64,000 bases of DNA from Trileptium ribeirensis. Lineage: Eukaryota > Nematoda > Enoplea > Enoplida > Thoracostomopsidae. A program made the position numbers and the translations under genes. Of the stretch, positions 22,971 through 35,689 are shown in pieces. The stretch lies in NCBI GenBank assembly GCA_030248225.1, contig JASANE010003436.1, forward strand, positions 1-64,000. The letters are read 5' to 3'. Numbering within the stretch: the stretch's first letter is position 1; the number at the start of each line of letters is the position of its first letter. The notes below the pieces were generated by a model that did no database searches, was not told the DNA's origin, and was given only the letters and a program-made list of their open reading frames with translations.

Positions 22971-23801
22971 TAACGGCTTGAAAAGATCGAACTTCTGCTT
23001 AAGTGGCCGAAGTAATATCAATCGAAGTTTGAACGGCTTGAAAAGCTCGAACTTCTGCCTAAGTAGACGAAGTAATATCAATCGAAGTTTTAACGGCTTG
23101 AAAAGCTCGAACTTCTGCCTAAGTGGACGAAGTAATATCAATCGAAGTTTGAACGGCTTGAAAACCTCGAACTTCTGCCTAAGTGGACGAAGTAATATCA
23201 ATCGAAGTTTGAACGGCTTGAAAAGCTCGAACTTCTGCCTAAGTGGACGAAGTAATATCAATCGAAGTTTGAACGGCTTGAAAAGCTCGAACTTCTGCCT
23301 AAGTGGACGAAGTAATATCAATCGAAGTTTGAACGGCTTGAAAAGCTCGAACTTCTGCCTAAGTAGCCGAAGTAATATCAATCGAAGTTTTAACGGCTTG
23401 AAAAGCTCGAACTTCTGCCTAAGTGGACGAAGTAATATCAATCGAAGTTTGAACGGCTTGAAAAGCTCGAACTTCTGCCTAAGTGGACGAAGTAACATCA
23501 ATCGAAGTTTGAACGGCTTGAAAAGCTCGAACTTCTGCCTAAGTGGACGAAGTAATATCAATCGAAGTTTGAACGGCTTGAAAAGCTCGAACTTCTGCCT
23601 AAGTGGACGAAGTAATATCAATCGAAGTTTGAACGGCTTGAAAAGCTCGAACTTCTGCCTAAGTAGACGAAGTAATATCAATCGAAGTTTTAACGGCTTG
23701 AAAAGCTCGAACTTCTGCCTAAGTGGACGAAGTAATATCAATCGAAGTTTGAACGGCTTGAAAAGCTCGAACTTCTGCCTAAGTGGACGAAGTAATATCA
23801 A
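22971..23801. repeat. 60-bp tandem satellite, 13 full units plus a partial one, with 5-unit higher-order period
   Basis: Units begin at 22981 and every 60 bp after; the last is a partial unit of about 41 bp at 23761. Most units are identical. Units 2, 7 and 12 (23041, 23341, 23641) share a paired variant: AAGTAG for AAGTGG, and GTTTTAACGG for GTTTGAACGG. That gives a 300-bp higher-order period. Private changes occur in units 1, 4 and 9. Because 60 is a multiple of 3, long frames run along both strands with 20-residue peptide repeats, but neither starts with ATG. Unit-to-unit changes are mostly replacements in either frame, so a satellite is favoured over a protein. Confidence 0.95.
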
Positions 23802-26800
23802 ATCACATATAACTCAAAATTTCGATCTAAACCTATCAACATGAAACTCCAAATATCAATAGGCACAAAAACATTACAGCAGCCTAGCAGAGTTAAAGTC
23901 TAGAAAATAGGCACAGGTTGCATGCTGCGTCCGCAAACTTTGATATATGTAGCCATACTTTTAGCAATTGTATATTATCTGCAATGCATCTGTGTAATTA
24001 ATTCTTGTGCCTGAATCGCACCCCACACCGATGTGGAAATCTAGGACATACTCGGAATACCATCGTGTCACTGGCATACAAGAAACTAAAACTATCAACA
24101 AAACTATCATGATGCCTTCATCTAGCCCATTTAGGGAACGTGTTCGAAGCCGATATTTTCCTATCATAATAAACTACTATACCTTGCTACATCGCTTACT
24201 TCAACCCGAATAGCAGACACCTTAATCCTACTCGACTCACACTCCCCCAACCCGACTGCCATCTTTTTGCTCTATCAGGTAATACTAAAATATTGTTGTA
24301 TTTATAATAAAATTAACAAGAAGAAAGCATGCTTAATACAAATTCGGTTATAAATACAGTAATGTTGTGTAGCTTGATAACTAAAACTAATCTTTCTAAT
24401 AACTAAAAATAATCTTTCTCTAAATGATGCACAGTGCGCACGCAAATAGAATTTCAAAATCAATCTAAGGGATGACGCACCAACAATAAACAATTCCATA
24501 TAGAACGGCTTAAAACTGATAGATGAGTTATGAATTAGTACCGTGATTGCTTATTTCTATCGTGTCATAAAAATACCGTATAACATTAAGTTAGCTAACA
24601 AAATGAAAATAAATTTACCGTTATAAAATGCTGAAATGTTGTAAGATTTAAAGGTATCATTCCATTATCATACCTTTTCACAAGTTTGCCGTACATTTCA
24701 CACTAGTTTATACAAGAGTGACATTCACTAAATATATAATCTCAAAATATATATGAAGTTGTAAACAAGTTTGCCACAATTGCTGTTAGAAATCGTAACG
24801 TATTCATGTTTGGTTTCTTTGATTGACATAAGTGATTGTAGTAAACCGAAAATGCTTATCCTTTAACTGCAATATTCGAAGGATCAGAATTCTTGATTTT
24901 AGTTAATATAAACACAGTTTGTTAAAAAACCGATTTAAATATATTGCTCGTTTAATAACCTAGCTAGCGGTATGTAATTGCCATTTTTGTCAGTTTTTTG
25001 TATTCACTTGTCTGTTTTCGTCAAGATTTGCATGTTAAGCCATGGCAAGACATTACCGTTCTTTGGGTGTTACCCGGTACAGAAGCAAGCACAACATATT
25101 TCATGTCCATCAATACATACTTAATACACCAGTCATGTTTAACAATTCTTAGTTTCGAACGTTGCCGTTGAATAGCTCTTCAAAAACAGCGACCGATATG
25201 CGATGTGAGATTAACTTTAAAATTTCACTGAGGTACACGTCATTGTTAAAGCTTCTCACACCACAAGTCTTTTATAACTTATAATTATATTTAAGCTAAT
25301 AATGCTTAAATCACCGTATGTTCATATAACTGATTATATTATAATATTATAGCCTTCATCGTATTAATAATCGATAAAATTATTGCTTAATTTAATACAA
25401 AATTACATTATTGTTCAATTAAAATTTACACGGCGGATTAGTGGTGTTGTCTGCTTGTTGTGCAGACTTTGTTCAAGAATATAGTTTTGACGATGGTTTT
25501 TGCTGTAATGTTTCATTTCAAATTAATATATTTTAATCGGTTGTCAGCACGACCATGTTAAATTGCAGTGGAGTTTTTCTGCCCTAAAAACCTCATTAAG
25601 GCTGTTTTATCGATACCAGCAAAAATGATTTTAGACAGCTAAATTCCTTTACTCAACTTTTGTATTATATACTGAAGTCCGATCAATGGTGTTACGAATG
25701 TTTCGGCATGTTGTCTATTTGCATTCACATAGTGATGCTAGACTCATATTTAAACGGTAAACTATGTAATAATTGCGTTTGCACAAATCTTTGCAAGTTT
25801 CTAACAAAATAAATCAATTGACTCTTTCCAAATCAGCTGAAATTTGAATATGTAGCATATATGTTTTTATTTACCATAATCATATACGCAGACACATGCC
25901 GTTCAAATACATACATATATGAAAAACTATCCAGTAATGGACAGACACCGAAAAGTAATATCCTCAAAGACTACACGGAACTAAAACCCCGTGATCCTAG
26001 AATAACAATCGGGAGAAATAATGCAATTTAAGGCTCGCAATGCGACACAAAATTAGAGACTTAAAATTTTGCACTGCAGTGCACCTGAGGTTTCCAGTTT
26101 ACAAACATGTTTCATATAATTTAATTTACTGGACGAAGCCCAAGCCAAAAACCTTAATTAAAAATATTTATAGCACAGTCAAGTCGATAATTCAAACAAT
26201 TTGAAGTATTATCGATATATATGCAATGCAGTGCTCCAAATTTGATACTATGAAAGACTGTTTGTCTACATACGATATGCGTAACTGATAAACAAAAAAA
26301 ATAAGTTTTACCATGTTGTCGGAAAATTTGATGCTTAGCAACTAGACACTGCGCTGATGCCATTTAAGTTAGCAAACTTACTTGAATTTTGCTTGGTCAT
26401 ATTACGTTTATTTTGCACCGCAGAACATTGGTGCACGGAAAAATTGGCATTACGTCAGTTAATATTACTTACATGAGCTATTCAGTAACATGCACAAAGA
26501 TTTTTGAATTTTTCTTGTTACACAGTTTTCTTGAAACAACAAATGATCTAATTTGCAGCAATAGCGGAATTCAGCAAGTCATAAGACAAGATGGACTAAG
26601 CGGCTAAAGCGATAATATTGGAAAGAGGTTTTTAACAAAGGAAAAATAGTTATACTGCACACTCAAAAACCTGTGAATGTATAAACTGTGTTTGTTGCAA
26701 GTGCTCATTTTTCGTTTTTCCCATAACAAACTTTCAATCTGAGAGTTAGTTAAATCTGAACAAAGAAATTTCGCGAAATGGGCAATATATAATGAGGATA

Positions 26801-28986
26801 TTTTATACACAAGGTATGTACTGAATTTTTCAAAATTTTGTTAAAATGATGAAATTTATATTATCTGATATTGAACATTTTATGATGGGTCTTAGTTAAT
26901 ACAGCATTTATCACTGTCTAACTGTTTAGTGACTCTGACCCTTACCTCTAATATAACATAGTAAGCGGGCGTGTACAAATTGGAGTTCAGAAATTGCAGG
27001 GTTGAAACCAATTTTTTGTCACGTTAATGTCGGGGAATTTCTAAGGTAATCTTAACAGCAATTAGCTCTAGCTAATCCCAGAAGCAATGAAAATCTGACT
27101 CAATGAACGCTCAATATTTAGGTTGAACTAGAAGTCATTTGAAGCATTTTCAAAAAATCAGTGACAGACTAGCAAAAGTTATTATCGTGATAAAACAACA
27201 GTAATGCGTTCTGGTTCAATGTATTACCAAACATTGATGGTCTATAAACGAATTTTAATTTAAAATCTAAATCTAAATCTAATGGTCTAGAATGTTAATC
27301 TGTAATCCTCAGAGGCGCATATACAGAGACAATGTGGGTGTTAAATTACCCAGTAGCCATCAAATTTCTAATTTCCGAAGCCGAAAAAATATTTAGGAAC
27401 TGTAGACTATAAACATAGCCCCTGGGTACCAATAGAACCGTCTTCTATTAGCAGACGACTGTGCTAATCAATGATGATGCGAAAACAGGCCAAATGCTTG
27501 GTCTTCTACCGTATATCCAAAGTGTTTTGCCAGCAATAAAAACCACTTAAAATATTTTATCCTAACATAGTTCGCGAGAGCCGAGCCGGATAAAAAATAG
27601 ATGGACTGTTTTATCAGTTTATGTCGAAATAACTAGTGAGAACAAACAGAAGTTGTAGCAAATTTGAGTGCACTAACGTATTGATGTTATATTATCAAAC
27701 GATAATATACAAAATGACGGCCTCATAAAACTTGGTTTAGATTGAAATATCTTGGATGAGTTAGAATTGTTTTTGGTAAGGAAGTGTGTTAACATAGTTT
27801 ATACCGTATCGACGTGAGATATTGCAGTATTCACAAAATGAGTACGCAGCCTCGAAAATAGGGTATACAAACAATTGTCGTCTGTAGCGTGTTACAAAAT
27901 ATTCGCCGTTCGTAGATTTTGTTATGCAAAAGTGCCGGGGGGACTGTAAATTTGGCTACAGAATATTTCCAGCCCAAAGCAATTGTTACAAACAATGTGT
28001 TTGTACCATTTTAGCTACACGATCGGTAGCTTATACAATGTAACAAAACGACGTAGAGTTTGCAGCTGTTGTTATACTCGATTAATCGTTTATAGCATTT
28101 ATTGCAAATGATTGAATGTGCATAACAATATCACAAACAAATCTTAGTTTAGGGGAAAGATTAAACCTACAATATTTATAAGTTACGGTACAACAGTATA
28201 ATAGATTAAAGCTATCATAGTTCATGTAACAAAATTATTCTCACAACACCATTAGAAATATATCAAAAATTAAATCGCGAAGCGTGCTTCACGGCCGCTG
28301 TGAAGTAGTCGGATGTTAGTAAGCGTATATATATATATGTTTACCTACTGTTAGATGTTAGGCTTATAGCATATATGACGCGAACCTTACACACGCGTTT
28401 CTACATGTTTGAGGGAAGAAAAACTCTATATCCCTTCATTATGATTCAGCAAGAGCCCGCCCACTACATTTTGGACCTCAACCAATTATAAAGGTCTGTC
28501 TTGTGGCATATTCTAGTCTATGCATTACATCTATTGTAACACAGTTTACTTGTCAAGGTAAACATTTTAAGGAAAACCAAAAACGAATATAGTTCGATTT
28601 TTATAGAGATTATCCCTTGAAGCTGTTGGTTAGCAGTAACTGCATGTCTTGATGTTGACATTTTTCGTTAAAAATTCTTTAAATTTTGATTTGAACATAT
28701 AAGAAGGCACAGCTGATGACAACTTTGTTATGCAGTATGATAAAGTACAACACATGAATACAGGCAGACATATCACGTTAACTGAGCCCAACAAATTAAT
28801 TTACACATGTATTGGCTGGAAAAAGTGATGTTATTCTTCTGTTGCATCGCAGAAGCTATTGTTCGCGCATATAAATACACCAGAAACACTGTCTATGGTG
28901 ACATGTTGGACATAGCTGTACGGACATCTATCGATTTGCAAATTTAGTGTCAAACATCTTATATTGCACAATATTAATGAAATTCG
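23802..28986. other. Long AT-rich gene-poor stretch
   Basis: No gene, RNA or transposon could be supported. Minor repeats are a ~20-bp direct duplication at about 24379-24420 (AATCTTTCT twice), AAATCT repeats near 27265 and a short (TA)n near 28328. Open frames are all under 75 codons and without motifs. Confidence 0.5.
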
Positions 28987-29340
28987 TTGTTTGACTCAGC
29001 CGACAGGTTATACTTTGCGTTGTTTGCTGTTTGTATAGACTTCCCCTTCCCAACCATCCAGTTGGCGATTTTACATTTTACTACTTCAGACATGATTCGC
29101 AATTCAAGACTGTGGAATCAGTTACTCGGCCTAGTGACCATCAGTTTTCTTAAATATCTTAGTAATACAGTCATAATCAATTTAATCATTGCTTACGCGG
29201 GCTACGTTCGTCAATATATTCAGTGGCACATTTTCCGCGTTCATCTGTTCCAGTGTTTCCCACACATACCAGTCACGCTTCTCTTTTTGAATGGTCAAAA
29301 ATTTATTATTTTTTGTCTGCTACTACGATGGACGTTCTGA
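28987..29340 (+). pseudogene. Open frame, possibly a LINE 3' relic
   Basis: A 117-codon frame without an ATG start, rich in Phe, Leu and Ile. SRLWNQL resembles the WNxLP block near the C-terminus of CR1/L2-type reverse transcriptases, and LILN/FLKY-like residues follow. The match is short and unsupported by other RT motifs, so it may be chance. Confidence 0.2.
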
Positions 29341-29639
29341 TATGGATAGGGTCATTCGTTTATGAATTATTCCAGATTAGGTACTAACCAAATCAGATTG
29401 GACCCTACGAAGTTTCCAGCGCCTAGCCGTAGATCAGCTGGCATACCGCAATGCGGTAGTTGTACCAATATTTCTGAATCCCCACTCGGTGGGCTTCTTC
29501 GCATTCTAAAGTTGTGTATGTAGAATAAGCGCTGGCGGCCACATAAGGTTCTAAAAAATTGCTGCCAAACTGTCTTAACTTGTTGGTTAGTTTTGTAATT
29601 TAAATTAGACGTATCGCTAGAATAAAGCATATCACTTAT

Positions 29640-29860
29640 TATGGATTATCTGTGCAGGATGTGTTGCCCTACATCATATATGCTGACGCTCCGAGGTCTG
29701 GGGGATGGTAACCAGGGTCGGTGGGGGAGGAGGGAAGTCGTCCCAAAAGAGGCAGACAGATCCCCATTGTGGGAGGTCTACCAGGTGATGCTTCAGAAAG
29801 GTAAAATGTTGATAACCTCCCCGTCATGGATTCATTTTTGCCGACTTTACCTCCATTTTA
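29640..29860 (-). repeat. Composite C-rich/A-rich repeat, copy F (reverse orientation)
   Basis: On the minus strand it reads CCCAGACCTCGGAGCGTCAG then CATATATG, close to CATACCTAGGAGCGTCAG...ATATAT at 44338. The T-rich part lies at about 29828-29860 (CATTTTTGCCGACTTTACC). Confidence 0.6.
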
Positions 29861-31771
29861 GAAAATATTTTACGTATTTTAAATATGTAAAAAAATAAAT
29901 TTCACATTTGGCTAAAGTTTTCATTGATAATACATGTGACACCGCACTCCGAATGCACGGTTCTATTAACAAAATTTGAAAGAGTTCGAGTTGAGATAAA
30001 ACCTAAGCAAGATTATATACATAGGTTGTAGGGAATACTAATTTTTAGCTTGCTTTTAATTCACATCAGCTGTATAAACAATTGTAGCGGGGCCAGCGTT
30101 CGAGCACACGTGCATCCCAGTGTTCGGGTGGGACCAGCTTGCGAAACAGGAAGTCTAGTGATAGGTCCCCTAAGCGTAAAATGGATCACCTACATAGGAT
30201 TCACCGACAAATAAGCTACTACATGAGTCGCCACTGAAACATGGTGACAGCAGTATCCAGCGCTTTTAATGAAAGTAACCAGTTTGTTAATACTTTGGTA
30301 TTTTGTCAGGAACCCAACCCTTCAAACTGTTGACCTGTTGCAACATGTATGACATGTTAGCAGTTAAGCGGGACCATATGCGTATGTATGGCAGCTGGGT
30401 CGGAGGCAAATGATCATATTTGGCCGAGTTAACAGGCGAGGTTACCAGCTTCATCTAGCGAGCGGCTAGGCCGAAGCGAGAGATTTTCTCGATGAGGCCT
30501 GAGGAATTACTACCGCAAGTAGTTTTATGCAAGATGTTCAAAGCAAAAATAGCTGATTTACATATGAAAAATCCAGTGGCGTCAAGAGAGTTGCGGCACC
30601 ACTTCGCATCCAAGAGGGTTGCTAAGATTTCTCTAAAGATTTGTCACCCTATTTCGCAATGAATAAAATCCAGGTAAGCGCGTGACTCGTAATCGCCGCT
30701 AACCAACAATAGTAAACACTGTTGAAACAAGTAACACTAAAGTTGCCGTCATAGTGCGGAATTCCATCACGACCTAATCGGTCGACACCCGCCGTAGATC
30801 TCGATAAAACAGAAAGGTGCAGCTAGCATTCTAAAATACTTTTTATCAAATTTTCAGATAGCTATAATCGGATAAAAGGAAACAAAAACAGAATATAGAG
30901 CGGACACACTTTTATGCAAATTAGGCTGTAGTCATCAACATTGTTTATCTTAGCTATAGCAAGAGAATAGGAATAGTAGAAATGATAGACGTTAGTTCAT
31001 AAAACTATGGATGCCTCGATGCCGCGTTTAGAGAATGTCAGAAACAACTAAGCACTAATTCTCGGGCGAGGCTTTGATTCGTAACTATTGCAGGAGCGAT
31101 CTAAAGCACAAACATATACGCGTGCTGTAGGTGTAATCCTACTCCCTAGATAATGAGCGTGAGGCACATCTTCCTACGGATCAAAATCGTCACTCGTAAT
31201 GTGGTGCTTAAAGTGGGTTCGATCAGACCATGCTGAGAACAAAAATGTTGAGAAAGACAACGAACCAGCCGTTTAGTGATATGGCAAACAAAACCAATGT
31301 TTGGATCTAAATTGGATGTAAAGCCGCCTGTTAAAAGGAAAAACCACCCTGGTGGTTCATATACGTATTTAATTCAACGTCAACTATTACGTTAAATTCC
31401 GACTGCTATCACACCACTACGAATGCTAATGAATACCCAGCGTATTAATAATATGAAACGTATCAATGCAGTCAATACAAGCTTCGAATCAACATCGAGA
31501 ACCGGCTTGGGGGAAGGGAGCAGCGCAACGGGTCGAACTAGTTTTAGGCGCGCTATGTCTCGCGAATGGCATATGTTTAATTTGTTTCGCGTTATCAGAG
31601 CGCGACAAGCTCAATGCGTGCAAGCGTGTATACAGAAACTTGAATGCAGAAACAATGCGAAAACTTAAATAGAGGAACATTAATGGGGAAAAAGAAATTT
31701 GCATTTCGAAACTCGTCGACCGCTATCTGCTAGTAAATGAAGCTTAGTGTTGAACTTACGTACAGGTAAAA
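29861..31771. other. Mixed-composition spacer, nothing recognised
   Basis: Parts (30084-30800, 31480-31670) are less AT-rich, but no frame is both long and recognisable. It could hold further LINE debris upstream of 32100. Confidence 0.4.
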
Positions 31772-31945
31772 ATGGATGAACAAACTGTGCTACCATGCGT
31801 TCCGACCGTTCTCGCGAGATTGTATGGCATACTTTTACGTCGGCTAGAACATTGTCTTATCCCATACGAACAGCTAATCGGTGGCCCAAATAACTTCGAC
31901 CTGAATTTGTCCGATGTACGACTAAACTCCTATAATTTACAGTAA
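31772..31945 (+). CDS. Small open frame, unknown
   Basis: ATG to TAA, 57 residues, beginning MDEQTVLPCVPTVLARLYG and ending DLNLSDVRLNSYNLQ. Codon choice is mixed and looks more coding-like than the flanks, and an acceptor-like CTTACGTACAG lies just upstream. I recognise no family. It lies close before a LINE relic and may be part of that element or an isolated exon. Confidence 0.2.
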   Translation: MDEQTVLPCVPTVLARLYGILLRRLEHCLIPYEQLIGGPNNFDLNLSDVRLNSYNLQ

Positions 31946-32099
31946 ACATACCTAGCAATGCAACGAGATGTGGCAATGATTACTGCTCGTAAATCTTGTT
32001 CTACGACATACAATAGAGCAACTACAACTACTGGCTCGAAAAATTGTAGCGTCGAATCCCGAATGAGGCAAACCGTGGTAAGTACATCGACCAACGCAA

Positions 32100-33370
32100 A
32101 TATTTCAGAGAATCCTGCTAAAATAAACTTAATTGGTTTTGGCGTAAAAGACTAGACAGTGTCGTACACTCGAAGAAATGGAAAGTAATTAGCTCGATCG
32201 TTCAGAGTCATAAGAAACCTCAACTACGTCCCTACAAGTCTGATGACATAGCTCGCTATTTTGGTAAAATGATATCCAGCATACGGCGCACCTTCACCAG
32301 AACGAAATCGTGAATAATATCAGAACTGGCCAATTTGAAATATTACCTGTAACTAAAGAAAGTATACATCATTTAATTGCTGCAAAAAAGCTCGAAACGC
32401 AATACACCTGACACTGTGCCTTCAGCCGTCATAAAGCAATGCAATGATCATTTTTGTCCTATACTAACTTATATTATCAATTCCTCGCTAACTCAACATG
32501 TATTCCCAACACGAGATAAATTAGCCGCAGTGACACCGATACTTAAGTACAAAACTGCAGATCCATATAACTTTGCTAACCTCCGACCGATTTCTAATTT
32601 ATAATTTCTTTCCAAGCTGATAGAAACTGCCGTATTTAATGAACTCTATACTCAGCTGGAGGCAAACCACCTTATTCCTCCCCAGCAGTCGGGTTATTGC
32701 AAAGGTTTCTCGACAGAGACAGCTCTTCTTCAAATATGCTCCGGCATGCGAGACAATTTGGCCAGAAAAAAAGCGACACTGCTTGTATCGTTGGACCTCT
32801 CCTCAGGTTTCGACTTGATTGATCACCAGCTTTTACTCAGTCATTTATCCAGCATTGGCGTATCAAACACATCTATCGAAAGGTTTAATCATACCTAAAT
32901 GGTCGGTCCTATTGCGCCAAAATTGGGGATAAAACGTCGTTTGCTGTAAGAACCACATGTGATGTTCGACAAAAAAGCGTTCTTGGTCCCCTATTTTTCA
33001 ACATCTATATCGCACCTGTAATCATATCACCCCAGTATTACATGACCTGCACTGGTTATCCTTGGAAAAGCGTGTACTGTATAAAGTTTTAACTATCATT
33101 TTCAATGCTCTCTCTTCTGAGACGCCGCCACTGCTTACAGGCATGCTTCAGTTGCCATCCGTGTTCCGACTAGCTGCTAGCCAAATTCTTTGTATTGGCG
33201 TTTGTCGGATTCCTAACGACCAAGGGGATCTGAACCTAACACGATTACAATTCACGAGCAGACTGAAACGTATCTATTCACACATTGATCTTATTTATAA
33301 AACGCGCCTGTCTGACGTTTACCGAAATAGGCGCTATATATGTGTTTACCATTATTATTATTATTACACA
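32100..33370 (+). mobile_element. Decayed CR1/L2-clade LINE with internal deletion
   Basis: Fragments of a non-LTR reverse transcriptase in shifting frames. In order: a linker with KSDDIARYF (about 32240), NFANLRPISNL (about 32570), QQSGYCKGFSTETALL (about 32680), LDLSSGFDLIDH with the motif-A aspartate (32791-32826), and VLGPLFFNIYIAPV (about 32975-33020). The next residues are already ITPVLHDLHWL (about 33020-33060), which normally lie well past the catalytic YxDD box, so that box is deleted. The copy ends with GCGCTATATATGTGTTTACC and an ATT-repeat tail (33349-33366). Stops and frameshifts show it is dead. Confidence 0.85.
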
Positions 33371-35080
33371 ATAAACTGTCCCAGAAATTATGCTGTATTA
33401 CTGATAATTTATAGCACTCCCAATAAGCTCATTACTTTGTGCGTTCGGGACCCCTTAAACGATCAAGATATGACTTTATAACCGTGTACAATAAAGTCAA
33501 TGTAAAATGAATATTTTTGAAAATAAGTTCGTAAACGGGCAATGTTTTCACTCTTTTCAATACCGTCGCACGATTCTAATTCTCTCAATGTCACGACACC
33601 GCACCAAAAATAGGCGATATTTAGTACTTTATAAACAGATGAAACAGTATTTTTATTATATCCACATTTACGACACTAGCACTGTGCTGCATAGATAAAA
33701 TATATGAAATGTAGAGATAATAAAACGAAATATACATTATACCAAATGGCCTAAAATATAACCGCCACCTTGAGTATTGTGTGTTCGTAAAATATAGTTT
33801 CTCGCATAAGACACCAAATCGGAGCCCGAAACATCGAAAAGCTGCAATTAAGGAGGTGCCTTGGCTCAGTAGCAAATTGAGTACAAGCACCATATATAAA
33901 CGGAGGCCGAACGTCCCAACCCGAATGGCTCTGGTTCCAGCGATAAGCAAGTTATTACCGACCCTCGCCCGAATTAGCTGCCTAAAGGGCCGCATTTATA
34001 CCGCGAACGTGTACCTTAGACAATATTGTTAGCATATTAAAAAGCACGTGCTGAGTAGAAATTAACTGCGCGCTTACAATGACTAATTGGTTCGTTTTCA
34101 GTATTTTTAGATTTTAAAAAGAACCTAAGTTTTGCTGAGAAATAAATGTAGATAATCAGCTTCCAACGTACAGCAGTAAAATTATGCTAAAGTTGGTGGA
34201 TTTGCCATTAGTAATGCGTGTAAAAGGTTCAAAAGACATTATAGGGGCCTTCGATATGACGCCACATGCGGAACTTAATTTTAATACTGAGTTTGAAAAA
34301 TCAGTGTGGAGGAGTTAATACGATTTCTCTGAAGTGTCCAAGAAAAGGAACGTTACATAAAAATAACCCTGCACAGTAATTATCGTTTCAAACACGTTTG
34401 GCACTTATGATCTTGTGCGCACATTTTGTGACACAACATTTTTAGCAAAATTGACACGGTTAACCTGCTGCAGTGTAAGATTTCAATTAGAAAATGTATT
34501 TATTATTAAATAAGTTCCTGATTTTACACAAACGTAATTATGCATATATAAACACGAATAATATATACATACCATCACCAGCTTATTTATTTTTAAAACA
34601 GTCGAATGATAAATCTATGTACGTCAACAAATATATAGTTCTTAAAGAAACATTTTAAGTTTCATATTCAAAAGTCATTATACAAAATTGCGCCGGGGGG
34701 TTTGGCCTTTTGCAAAGTGCCAACGAAATGATGAATTAACTGCCATTATTATTTGATGAATACTGTTTTCTACATTTTTAAAATATGTTTTTGAAAAACA
34801 AATACAACAGCGCTGTGGTTATTAGTTGGTTATATTTTACGAAAATGTTCCGGAGCTTCGTCGAATATGGATAAAGTAGTACTAGCAAAGGTTTTCGTCT
34901 GTACTCATAGAAGCTGCATCTATATTGCCGGTGACATTATATGAGCAACACATGGACAAACAAACACAATGGTGCAGATGCGGAGGACATGGGTGTAGTG
35001 ATACCCAATTTTTAGATAGCGGAACAGCCCTCCCATTCATTTTAGTCTATATGAATGCACGGACCGCCACATCAGTTTTA
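33371..35080. other. AT-rich spacer, nothing recognised
   Basis: Overlapping frames at 33621-34032 are open on both strands with no recognisable motif. Confidence 0.45.
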
Positions 35081-35125
35081 GCTTTTTTTAGCCTTAATGG
35101 AGGCTAAAATTGGCTAAAAAATAGC
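35081..35125. repeat. Hairpin, ~13-bp stem
   Basis: GCTTTTTTTAGCC and GGCTAAAAAATAGC are near-perfect complements 18 nt apart. Confidence 0.7.
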
Positions 35126-35689
35126 GCCTCTTAGATGTCTTCCATTTATGAGATACATATGTTCGGCCATAAAGGTATTCTGTGTAAACTGATAGAACGA
35201 TTGTTAAATATAAAGTGTATCATATGGATGTTGCAGTGTCAACATTGCTATACACAGAATTGGAGGTAAGCTACGCGGGTCTAATTCACTGCTCGGCGGG
35301 TTGTAAGTGGTTTGGGGAGTTGCGATTTTATGTTCCGCGCGAGTAATGCGGGAGGCAAGAAGGAATTCGTTAACGGTTCAAGTTCGTTATGTTTTTGTAA
35401 ATTTGAAGTTCTAACAAAGATTTCATTGCAGTCACGATAAGTTTAATGTGAAAATCAGCTTATTAATTTTGAGAAAACGTTTAAACTCAGGTGTGTACTA
35501 TTTTCTCAGCTCGGTTTACCAGCGTTTGTAGTCCATTCGTAGTTCCTTAATAAGACACGGGGCAAGGCGGGATACAGGGTGGGGCAGATAATTATTGCTG
35601 TGGAGCGGGCCGGTACAGAATATTCTGCTACGTTTCTAACTCGAGGTACAGCGTACATTAATGTATTCAGCTTTAATATTGGCGACTTG
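35126..35689. other. Spacer, nothing recognised
   Basis: No supportable gene. It may include eroded LINE sequence leading into the relic at 35690. Confidence 0.4.

Noticed and set aside
22978..23844. Repetitive protein genes on either strand of the satellite
   Set aside because: Neither frame has an ATG start, both strands are equally open because the unit is 60 bp, and unit changes are mostly replacements. A satellite explains all of it.
24007..24213. CRISPR-like or phage elements
   Set aside because: No short direct repeats with unique spacers; the window is eukaryotic.
16329..30100. A shared LTR start (ATTGTAGCGGGG at about 16328 and 30082)
   Set aside because: The match ends after 12 bp, no second LTR or primer-binding site was found, and 12-mers recur often in 64 kb.
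30084..30700. tRNA or snRNA genes in the less AT-rich stretch
   Set aside because: No cloverleaf with matching A and B boxes could be drawn, and no U6-like or 5S-like sequence was found here or elsewhere.
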